Below, in pieces: positions 10,495 to 18,544 of a stretch of DNA of 64,000 nt (positions are counted from its first letter, which is position 1; every line of letters starts with the position of its first letter). The notes beneath the pieces are model-generated. The model was not told the DNA's origin and did not search any database. It worked only from the letters and a program-made list of their open reading frames with translations. Both the position numbers and the translations under genes were made by a program. The DNA comes from Flavobacterium sp. N502540 (lineage in GTDB: Bacteria > Bacteroidota > Bacteroidia > Flavobacteriales > Flavobacteriaceae), in assembly GCF_025947365.1 (NCBI RefSeq), contig NZ_CP110012.1, positions 5,270,001 to 5,334,000 on the forward strand, in the 5' to 3' direction.

Positions 10495-13400
10495 CTAAAA
10501 ATTGATTTCGATATTGATTCTGGAAGCTTCCAGTTGTTTTTCTCGTTCGGTTTTAAAACCGTAGGCTCCTATTTCATGTTCTATGTCTTTTGACAGTTCT
10601 TCCAGAAATACCAGATAACGCTCGGCAAAAAGGTCTATGGTGTCTTTGCTAAAAACATCTTTTCTGTATTCCAGAATAAAATCGGAACCGTTTGAAATGA
10701 CCCACAAGTCATATTTAACCTGTTCTGTAGCTATACTTTGCGCCTTTGCCTTAAGGTTTTCATTGATTGTAAATTCATCATGAGTAAGCTCATTCCAGGT
10801 AAAACCGGTATTGATAAAATTTGTTCCTCTGTCTCCCCTTTCAAATTCTAAATCTCTCAGAATTAAATCGATTGGGTACATTTGGTGCTCAAAAGCTTTT
10901 GACAATTTGTGCTGAACCCCTCTGATTATAGTTTCGAAATTTTCATTTTGATGAAGTTTAACCCGTATGGGCAGCAGGTTAACATAATACCCTAGCTGAT
11001 CTTCGAGATGAGCATGAGCCCTTCCGGCAAACGGAACTCCTAATATGATATCCGATTGCTCTGTTTGTACATGCAGAAAACTGAAAAATGCGGCTAAGTG
11101 AAATGAAAATTCAGTGACATTAAGCTTTTTAGCGATTTTCTTTATGGCTGAATTAACCCCGGCATTCAGGAAAAAATCAATTCTACTGCCTTGATCCTCC
11201 ACTTCAGTTGGGAGCAGATACTCATATTTATACTGGAGTGGTTTTAAATGCCCCTGCAGCTCCTTCATCCAGTAAGCATTGGTTATAGCGTTTGTTTCAA
11301 TCTGAGTTCTCAGCCAATGACCGTATTCTTTATACTGAATATCCAATTTTGAAGAAGGCAGAACCGCTTCTTTTTTCAATATTGAATTGTAATTACTGCT
11401 GATCTCTTCTATCAGAAGCTGCAATGACCAGGCATCGGATATGATATGATGAATTACAAATAACAAAACATGATGTTCAGAATCGCTGCGGACTAATTTT
11501 GCTTTAAATAAAGGCCCATTGAACAAATCAAATTCAAAATTGCTTATTTGCTTAATTTCCTGCTTTAGTAACAGTTCTTTGTCGTTAAAGTCGCTAAAAT
11601 CTTCGCATACAATCGAAAGTTTAAATTCTTCTAATGGTGTAATGAACTGTCTGATACTTTTTTCGTCATCTTCTTTAAAAACTGTTCTCAGTATCTCATG
11701 TTTTTTGATAACGCGATAGAAAGCTTCTTTAAAAGCAATAATGTCAAGCGTTCCGTGAAAATGGTATACGGCAGGAATGTTGTAAGCCACCTCATTCCCT
11801 TTAAACTGACTTACCATCCAAAGGCTTTTCTGTGCGTACGACATCTCATGAGAAGCCGCCGCGGGAACTGCTGCAATAGGTTCAAAATTATTGGAGAATG
11901 ATCTCTTTATCAGTTCAGCCTGATCTCTTAAAACGGAATATTCAAATAATTTTTCAAAAGGAACGGTAACCTGTAACTGTTCGTTTATTTTATTAATCAA
12001 CTGCCCCAGCTTAAGACTGTGTCCTCCCAGATTAAAAAAATCATCGGTCGCACTGATGGTCTCTACTGCCAAAATATCTTTCCAGATAAGTGCTACTATT
12101 TTTTCAATCCTTCCTTTTGGCTCAATATAACCACTATTTGTCTCGTTAATTTCATCGATATTCGGAAGTGCTTCTTTGTCTGTTTTTCCATTTGGAGATA
12201 AAGGAATAAAAAGAACCTCAACATAATATTGCGGCACCATATAGGCAGGCAGTTTGCTTTGCAGATAGGCTTTCAAATCATCTTTAGAAATAGAATTACC
12301 GGCTGTATAGTATGCCACTAAAGTATCAGCACCTTTAAGTTGTTTTACAGCCACCACAACTTGTTTTACATCTGCTGAAAATTGCAGGAGACCATTTTCT
12401 ATTTCGTCCAGCTCTATTCGATAGCCTCTTAGTTTTACCTGATGGTCTTTTCTTCCAAGAAATTCAATATTCCCGTCAGGAAACCATTTAACCATATCGC
12501 CTGTATCGTATAAAACACTTCCTTCGACAAATGGATTTTTAATAAATTTAGCTGCCGTAAGTTCATCTTTATTCAAATATCCCAAAGCTACTCCTTCGCC
12601 GGCTAAATAAAGTTTTCCAACAATACCCAGTGGCGTAAGCTGTAGATTTTTGTCTAATATATAAGCCTGTGTATTGGAAATAGGTTTTCCAACCGGAATT
12701 GTTTTATAAGCCTTGCCTTTTTCTAACTGGTAATACGTACTATAAGTCGTATCCTCAGAAGGTCCGTACAGGTTTCTGATTTCTGCTGAAGTGCGCAGCA
12801 ATTCTCTGGCAATATCAACCGGAAACGGTTCACCCGCTAAATTGATGATACTGGCATTTTCTAATGAAGAAAAATCTTCCTCCATCAGACTTCGTATACT
12901 GGAAGGAACTGTATTCAGTAAAACTTTTTTATCGGTTTTTAATTCTTTACTTATCTCCAAAGCATTGCTAAGCAGTTTTATAGTCTTTCCAACTGATAAC
13001 GTAAAAAACATTTCATAGGCCGAAAGGTCAAAACAATGTGAGGTTACGGCATAGACCAAATCAAAACGTTCTGTATTGAATTCTTTTTTAGCCCAGTATA
13101 AGAGTGCTGTAACATTTTTATTGGTAATCAGAACGCCTTTCGGTTTACCTGTTGTTCCCGAAGTATAAATAACATAAGCCAAATCTTCGGCTCTGTTTAT
13201 TTTTGGAAGATTTTCGATACTATATTGTTGTTTCTTTACCTGAAACTTACTCCATTCGTTTTCGTCAATTACAACTTTGCAATTACTATCTTCTACAATA
13301 TATTTTATACGATCCTCAGGATAATTAACATCCATCGGAACATAAGCTGCTCCTGATTTAAGCACTCCTAAAATCGTTATGAGCAAACGCTCATCTCTTT

Positions 13401-16400
13401 TTAAACGAACACCTACTAAATCGTTTGGTCTGATCGCATAATTTTCTCTCAGATAATCCCCCAATTGATTGGATTGCTCGTGGAGTTCCTTATAAGTCAA
13501 CTGTACATCATTGAAAATAAGTGCACAATCATTTGGTGTTTTGACTGCCTGAGATTCGAGCAGATCAACAATAGTAGCTTCTTTCGGAAAGTAAATTTCA
13601 GTATCATTGAATGTTTTCAGCAACAATTCTTTTTCTGATTCCTCTAAATATTCAATGGTATCAATCGTAACATTTGCATCCGTAAATACAGTCGTCAACA
13701 AATTCTCAAAATGTTTGAAGATCGCATTAATCCAAAAGGCATCGTAGAGATCGGTATTGTATTCCAATCTTAATAACAGCCTTTCTTCCTGCTCTGTGAA
13801 AATAAAACTAAGATCAAACTGAGAAGTATTTCGTTTCACTTCATAAGGCTCTACGTCAACTCCCAACATTGGAACATTGGTCGATATGGTGTTTAATTGT
13901 GCCTGATTTTGCAGTACAACCAACACATCAAACAAGGCCGATCTTGAAGCATCTCTTTTTAAATTAAGTTTGTTGACTAAAGTACTGAAAGAGTAATTCT
14001 GATGCTCATAAGCCTCGATTAAGATTTTTCTTTGCAGCTCTAATAAGGTCGAAAAACTATGCGTTCCGTTTATTTCGGTTTTAATCGCTAAAGTGTTTAA
14101 AAATAATCCCAGTTGGTTTTCCAGATCCGGGTGCTCCCTTCCGGCTATCGGAGTGCCCAGAACAATCGTATTCTGATTCGTATAGCGGTACAATAAAGCA
14201 TTGATTCCGGCCATTAGCGTCATGAACGGGGTAACAGTATTCGTTTTAGAAAAATGCTTTAATTTTGATAAAAAAGCCTCCGAAAATTGATACGAAAGCG
14301 TATTGCCATTATAAGTTTGTCTGACCGGACGGCTTCTGTAACTTGGCAATTCCAGAACAGGAATATCTTCTTTAAATACAGACAACCAATAGTTTTCTGA
14401 ATCTAAAACCGCTCCTTCGTTTTCCTGCGACTGTAACCATGCTGCATAATCTTTAAACTGAATTGCCGCAGGTGAAAAATCAATCGGTTTTTCCTGAACC
14501 AGATTATTGTAAGCAGCTACAATCTCTGAAAACATCAGTTCTAACGACCAGCCATCGCTTATGGTATGCTGTACCACCAACGAAAGAATATGTTCCTTTT
14601 CTTCTGTTTTTAATAATGCTGCTTTTACTAATGGCGCCTTCGTTAAATCAAAAATAGTCGCTTGTTGTTCCTTTAAATATTGAGAAATCTCTTCTGTGCT
14701 CTTGTTCAGATAATTTTCGTGAGTAAGAGCAAAATTCCATTCGCCTTCTTCTAAAATGTACTGACTTATTTCGCCATCATCGCCTGCTTTAAAATAGGTT
14801 CTTAAAATTTCATATTTAGCGATTAAAAGACGAAAAGCTTTCTCCAATTTTGAGACTTCCAAATCACCTTTAAATTTTAAGGCTCCATGCATGTTGTAGG
14901 CACTATTACCGCCTTCAAACTGGCTCAACACCCAAATTTTATGTTGTGAAGAGGTTAACGGGTAATATTCCTGCGCTTTCGCTTTGGGAATTACCTTATA
15001 ACCTCCTTTTTGTATTTTTTTACTTATTTGTGCAATAGTAGGAGTTAAAAAAAACTCTTTATACGAAATAGATCCCTCTAACTCTTTGTAAATATGATTA
15101 ATTACCTGACCGATCATTAAGCTGTGTCCTCCCAAATCGAAAAAGTTGTCTTCGATACCCACTTTTTCGATCCCTAAAATTTCCTGCCAAATAATAGTCA
15201 GCGTTTTTTCTGTTTCACTTTTCGGGGCTACATAATTTGCATTTGATACCTGAGTCAACGGCAAATTTTCAAGAACCTTACGGTCAATTTTTCCATTTGG
15301 TGTCAACGGAATTTTATCGACACCAATAAAATAATGCGGTATCATAAAAGCCGGTAGCTTTTCCTTAAGGTAATTTTTTAAAATTTCGTGATTTACCACT
15401 TTAGTTTTAGTGAGATAGACCACCAAACTTTGCGCTCCGTTTTTTTGTAATACCAGAGCAACGGTTTGTGTAATATTTTCTGAAAAAGAGAGCACTGCGT
15501 TTTCAATTTCTCCCAATTCGATGCGGTATCCTCTTAATTTTACCTGATAATCTTTTCTTCCCAGGAAGTCAATAGTTCCATCCGAAAGCCATTTGGCCAT
15601 GTCTCCGGTATCGTACATCAAAGATTCTTCTTTAAACGGATTCCGTATGAATTTTTCAGCAGTTAGTTCAGGACGATTCAAATATCCTTTTGACAGTCCA
15701 TCACCCGAGATGTACAATTTTCCGGCTACACCAACAGGTACTAATTCTAAATTTTTATCCAATAGGTAAACCTGAGTATTCGCTAATGGTTTCCCTATCG
15801 AAACTGAAGCAGTGTACTCTTTTTGCGGTGATAATCTATAAACTGTACTGTACGTTGTATCTTCAGATGGCCCGTATAAATTTCTTATCTCGGCATTAGT
15901 CTGTACTAATTTCTTAGCAATATCAACCGGAAAAGGTTCACCTGCCAGATTTATTATCGCAGCATTTTCTAAACTGTATCCGCTTTCAATAGTATTTCGA
16001 ATACTTGATGGTACGGTATTGATCAATACCTTTTTATCGTGCTGAAGCGCTTCTCCAATTTCGAGTGCATTGTCCAGAATTCTTATTTTTTTCCCAATAG
16101 AAAGAGGATAAAACAATTCGTAAACCGAAAGATCAAAGCAATAAGAAGTTGCCGCATAAACCACATCAAAAGCAGCAGCACTAAACTCCTCCTGTGACCA
16201 ATAAAGTAAAACAACTGCATTATGATGCGTAATCATAACCCCTTTCGGGTTTCCGGTAGTTCCCGAAGTGTAAATGATATACGCTAAGTCCGCAGACTGA
16301 TTTAGTATCTCAGGATTGTCTGTTTTGTAATCGTCTTTTTGATTGAGAAAATTTCGAAATTCATTTTCATCTATAACCACTTTACACTGACTGTCCTCTT

Positions 16401-17379
16401 CGATATATTTGATTCGCTCCTCAGGATAATTAACATCGACAGGCACATAAGCTGCACCGGATTTAAGAATCCCTAATATAACTACTGTTATAGATTCGCT
16501 TCGTTCCAGTTTTATTCCAACTAAATCATTAGGCTGAATATCATACTCTTGTCTGAGATAATGAGCTAACTGATTCGCGTGCTGATTCAGTTCGTTATAA
16601 CTCAATTCCTTGTCCTTAAAAATAACAGCTGTATGAACTGGTGTTTTTGCTGCCTGCTCCTCAAATAACTCAACCAAAGTTTTAGTCGGATAATTTTTTA
16701 CCGAAGGATTAAAAGAGTTTAACAATTCTTCTTTCTCCAACAAAGTAACCACCGGTATTTTATCAACCGAATCATTCATATAAGACTCAAGTTGCAACAG
16801 CCAATTGGCGTAAGTGTTTAAAAAATGTGCTGCTACATGATCCTCTATAAACGAAACATCATAGGAAAGAAATAACTCAAATTCTGTATCCTTTTTGTTT
16901 ACTGATAATGAAAACGGAAAGCTATTTTTTACGTGGGCTGATTTTGAATTGTAGAAAAAACCAAAAAGCGCATATTCAGCAAAAGGATATTTTTCCTGTA
17001 ACGCATCCTCATACTCCGAATGTTTATAAACTTCCTGTATTTCCTTTTTAACTTCCCCTAAATAATCCTTAAATGATTGGCCAGATGCAGAAATACTTTT
17101 AAACAATAATGCAATTTCAGCATCAGTAGGTTTCAACGTGAAAATGAAACTCTCCACTTCAAAATAGCGTTGCAGTAAGGCCGTATAAACCGTAGTTAAA
17201 ACGGTTAATTCTGCTATTGCATTCTCACCGGTAAGTTTTTTAAAAAACGCAAGATTTTTGGTATCAACCTGTATGTTCTTACTACTCCCATTTTGGGGCT
17301 TAACACTATTGATCAGGGGCTTATTTTTAACTTTTGTTACCCAATAGTTCGAAATACTTTTTTGTTCGATGGTTGTCAT
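10495..17379 (-). CDS. NRPS, C-lobe-A(Ala)-T-C-A(Ala)-T-C
   Basis: 2294 aa, first NRPS of the operon. It starts (residues 1 to ~215) with a condensation C-lobe lacking HHxxxDG. Next come adenylation 1 (~225-720), carrier 1 (NFFDLGGHSLMI), condensation (~825-1250), adenylation 2 (~1270-1750), carrier 2 (DDFFNLGGHSLKL) and a full terminal condensation domain (~1850-2285). Both adenylation domains read D-L-Y-N-N-A-L-T-Y, a code associated with Ala, and share the unusual GPSEDTTYST stretch, suggesting module duplication. The internal condensation motif is QHTISDG, so the first His is lost but the catalytic second His is kept. The terminal one is HHIISDA. Ending in a condensation domain means the acceptor carrier must be on another protein, presumably the 1907-aa synthetase. 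The C-terminus is INIEINF, a second strand-like tail. Confidence 0.95.
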   Translation of the reverse strand: MTTIEQKSISNYWVTKVKNKPLINSVKPQNGSSKNIQVDTKNLAFFKKLTGENAIAELTVLTTVYTALLQRYFEVESFIFTLKPTDAEIALLFKSISASGQSFKDYLGEVKKEIQEVYKHSEYEDALQEKYPFAEYALFGFFYNSKSAHVKNSFPFSLSVNKKDTEFELFLSYDVSFIEDHVAAHFLNTYANWLLQLESYMNDSVDKIPVVTLLEKEELLNSFNPSVKNYPTKTLVELFEEQAAKTPVHTAVIFKDKELSYNELNQHANQLAHYLRQEYDIQPNDLVGIKLERSESITVVILGILKSGAAYVPVDVNYPEERIKYIEEDSQCKVVIDENEFRNFLNQKDDYKTDNPEILNQSADLAYIIYTSGTTGNPKGVMITHHNAVVLLYWSQEEFSAAAFDVVYAATSYCFDLSVYELFYPLSIGKKIRILDNALEIGEALQHDKKVLINTVPSSIRNTIESGYSLENAAIINLAGEPFPVDIAKKLVQTNAEIRNLYGPSEDTTYSTVYRLSPQKEYTASVSIGKPLANTQVYLLDKNLELVPVGVAGKLYISGDGLSKGYLNRPELTAEKFIRNPFKEESLMYDTGDMAKWLSDGTIDFLGRKDYQVKLRGYRIELGEIENAVLSFSENITQTVALVLQKNGAQSLVVYLTKTKVVNHEILKNYLKEKLPAFMIPHYFIGVDKIPLTPNGKIDRKVLENLPLTQVSNANYVAPKSETEKTLTIIWQEILGIEKVGIEDNFFDLGGHSLMIGQVINHIYKELEGSISYKEFFLTPTIAQISKKIQKGGYKVIPKAKAQEYYPLTSSQHKIWVLSQFEGGNSAYNMHGALKFKGDLEVSKLEKAFRLLIAKYEILRTYFKAGDDGEISQYILEEGEWNFALTHENYLNKSTEEISQYLKEQQATIFDLTKAPLVKAALLKTEEKEHILSLVVQHTISDGWSLELMFSEIVAAYNNLVQEKPIDFSPAAIQFKDYAAWLQSQENEGAVLDSENYWLSVFKEDIPVLELPSYRSRPVRQTYNGNTLSYQFSEAFLSKLKHFSKTNTVTPFMTLMAGINALLYRYTNQNTIVLGTPIAGREHPDLENQLGLFLNTLAIKTEINGTHSFSTLLELQRKILIEAYEHQNYSFSTLVNKLNLKRDASRSALFDVLVVLQNQAQLNTISTNVPMLGVDVEPYEVKRNTSQFDLSFIFTEQEERLLLRLEYNTDLYDAFWINAIFKHFENLLTTVFTDANVTIDTIEYLEESEKELLLKTFNDTEIYFPKEATIVDLLESQAVKTPNDCALIFNDVQLTYKELHEQSNQLGDYLRENYAIRPNDLVGVRLKRDERLLITILGVLKSGAAYVPMDVNYPEDRIKYIVEDSNCKVVIDENEWSKFQVKKQQYSIENLPKINRAEDLAYVIYTSGTTGKPKGVLITNKNVTALLYWAKKEFNTERFDLVYAVTSHCFDLSAYEMFFTLSVGKTIKLLSNALEISKELKTDKKVLLNTVPSSIRSLMEEDFSSLENASIINLAGEPFPVDIARELLRTSAEIRNLYGPSEDTTYSTYYQLEKGKAYKTIPVGKPISNTQAYILDKNLQLTPLGIVGKLYLAGEGVALGYLNKDELTAAKFIKNPFVEGSVLYDTGDMVKWFPDGNIEFLGRKDHQVKLRGYRIELDEIENGLLQFSADVKQVVVAVKQLKGADTLVAYYTAGNSISKDDLKAYLQSKLPAYMVPQYYVEVLFIPLSPNGKTDKEALPNIDEINETNSGYIEPKGRIEKIVALIWKDILAVETISATDDFFNLGGHSLKLGQLINKINEQLQVTVPFEKLFEYSVLRDQAELIKRSFSNNFEPIAAVPAAASHEMSYAQKSLWMVSQFKGNEVAYNIPAVYHFHGTLDIIAFKEAFYRVIKKHEILRTVFKEDDEKSIRQFITPLEEFKLSIVCEDFSDFNDKELLLKQEIKQISNFEFDLFNGPLFKAKLVRSDSEHHVLLFVIHHIISDAWSLQLLIEEISSNYNSILKKEAVLPSSKLDIQYKEYGHWLRTQIETNAITNAYWMKELQGHLKPLQYKYEYLLPTEVEDQGSRIDFFLNAGVNSAIKKIAKKLNVTEFSFHLAAFFSFLHVQTEQSDIILGVPFAGRAHAHLEDQLGYYVNLLPIRVKLHQNENFETIIRGVQHKLSKAFEHQMYPIDLILRDLEFERGDRGTNFINTGFTWNELTHDEFTINENLKAKAQSIATEQVKYDLWVISNGSDFILEYRKDVFSKDTIDLFAERYLVFLEELSKDIEHEIGAYGFKTEREKQLEASRINIEINF

Positions 17380-17625
17380 TTAAAAGTCTAATAATTTGAA
17401 GGATATTTACTTCTTCAAAATGTGATGAAAAAGTATAAGAATCCGTTTAGTTGTAAAAAACTGTCTCTTTAATAAAATAAATCAAAAGCATCCAATCGAA
17501 ATAAGTCTACTAATTATATGGATACTATAGATATTTAAACTACTACTCTTCCGTAGAAAAAACCACTTCTTATTCAGAATTTAACTTCATAAAATGAAAA
17601 GCCGGTTTTTTTATACTCGATAACA
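17380..17625 (-). promoter_or_regulatory. Leader between antiterminator gene and first NRPS gene
   Basis: A 246-bp AT-rich gap inside the presumed operon. It has no good intrinsic terminator and no clear TAnnTTTG box on the minus strand. A CCGTA half-site lies at 17551-17555; on the minus strand it reads TACGGAAGAGTAGTAG, which can fold as a weak CTAC/GTAG hairpin. This is where a NusG-type specificity factor could load, but no recruitment sequence can be identified from one example. Confidence 0.35.
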
Positions 17626-18135
17626 TTAATTCTGCAAATAATAGGATGGAATTGTAGCAGTGATATTTTTCTGCAGCGAATCAATTCTAACCACAATTTT
17701 ATTGGTGTTGTTTGTATTTAGTACTTCACATTCTAATCCTTTTAAGGAACCGTAAGAGATCGTTTTAAAATCTCCAACACTAAATTCTTCAACATGTGTT
17801 TCAACCTCAGTGACGTCATTGTTTAAAAGCAAAAGTTCAATTTTTCGCATTTCTTCATCACTCACTTTGGCATACTCCATTCCAAAGCGGATGTACATGC
17901 ATGCTCCATTAATCGAAAGCGTTTTATAAAAATCTAATGAAGAATTTATCTTTACAAAAACATAAGACGGAAAAAGTAATTTCTGAATACTTTTCTTTCT
18001 ATCCGTACGTGTACTCTGTACCTGAATAGTTGGTAAAAAAGCCTTAATAGACAAATATCCGAGCATATCAAATACTTTTCTTTCGTGATGAGATTTAACA
18101 TACAAGACGTACCAACCATTGTGAATTGACTTCAT
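17626..18135 (-). CDS. NusG-family specialised transcription antiterminator (UpxY/LoaP-like)
   Basis: 169 aa from the ATG at 18133-18135. A GTG three codons upstream (18144) is possible, but the ATG sits directly before the conserved N-terminus. Residues ~5-110 are a NusG N-terminal domain: GWYVLYVKSHHERKV, then FLPT, then DRKKSIQKLLFPSYVFVKI. Residues ~120-169 are a KOW-type barrel (FSVGDFKTISYGSLKGLECEV). It is a paralogue, not housekeeping NusG: it is alone, not next to secE or ribosomal genes, and sits directly upstream of a >17-kb NRPS operon. Family members such as UpxY (Bacteroides capsule operons) and LoaP (Bacillus antibiotic operons) bind RNA polymerase and promote reading through long operons. 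I infer that this one serves the NRPS operon. Confidence 0.88.
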   Translation of the reverse strand: MKSIHNGWYVLYVKSHHERKVFDMLGYLSIKAFLPTIQVQSTRTDRKKSIQKLLFPSYVFVKINSSLDFYKTLSINGACMYIRFGMEYAKVSDEEMRKIELLLLNNDVTEVETHVEEFSVGDFKTISYGSLKGLECEVLNTNNTNKIVVRIDSLQKNITATIPSYYLQN

Positions 18136-18196
18136 AAATAACACTCCCTTTTTTTAATAGCTTCGCTGTCCTCGGTTACGAGAATATTTATCTAAA

Positions 18197-18290
18197 TACG
18201 GATTTGAAAAATTAAAACGCATTTTATTTACGGCTAAAATAGTAGTAGTATTTACATAAAAATTACGGACTTTTTAAATAAAAACTACGG
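18197..18290. promoter_or_regulatory. Cluster of four TACGG half-sites upstream of NRPS operon
   Basis: TACGG occurs on the plus strand at 18197-18201, 18229-18233, 18264-18268 and 18286-18290 (spacings 32, 35 and 22 bp). The last two lie in a longer direct repeat (AAAAATTACGGACTTT / AAAAACTACGGGCTTT). The first reads TACGGATTT, identical to nine bases of the palindrome at 20965-20979. They lie 62-155 bp upstream of the antiterminator start. Binding by the neighbouring response regulator is inferred. No TAnnTTTG box facing the operon was found here. Confidence 0.5.
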
Positions 18291-18465
18291 GCTTTCATAT
18301 TAAAAAACGTAAAACACTGATAATAAATCAAACACTTGCTATTTTTGCATGAAAAGAAAACACCTCTATAACTCCCTAAAAACCAATAATTAAGCTTTGA
18401 AAAACAATTCAAATATTTCGATTTAAAAAAATTGTAACCGGGAAGTACTTTGTTTTCAAAAAAAG

Positions 18466-18500
18466 AAAACCCGACAAGTTTTAAAAAACTGTCGGGTTTT
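18466..18500 (-). terminator. Intrinsic terminator of the histidine kinase gene
   Basis: Stem AAAACCCGACA pairs with TGTCGGGTTTT and extends through AGTTTT/AAAACT with one bulge. On the minus strand it is followed by a T-rich run. It lies 45 bp after the kinase stop and separates the kinase from the NRPS operon. Confidence 0.85.
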
Positions 18501-18544
18501 AAGGACTTTTGTGGAGATCGTTAAAATTTTGCCGTTTTGAAGCG

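Larger units (their letters stand above)
18145..18544. other. 400-bp intergenic region
   Basis: Lies between the antiterminator gene and the histidine kinase gene, both on the minus strand. It holds the TACGG cluster (18197-18290), a plus-strand TATTTTTG box at 18339-18346 with no convincing gene behind it, and the kinase terminator (18466-18500). The rest is AT-rich with nothing recognisable. Confidence 0.6.

Noticed and set aside
17440..17460. TTTAGTTGTAAAA shared by the NRPS leader (17446 on) and the regulator region (21044 on)
   Set aside because: A 13-base match in AT-rich DNA at different distances from the genes is weak; kept apart from the TACGG motif.
18339..18393. Plus-strand TATTTTTG box followed by a 14-codon ORF (ATG at 18349)
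   Set aside because: The box is only a few bases from the ATG, the peptide is too short to judge, and no -33 element is present.
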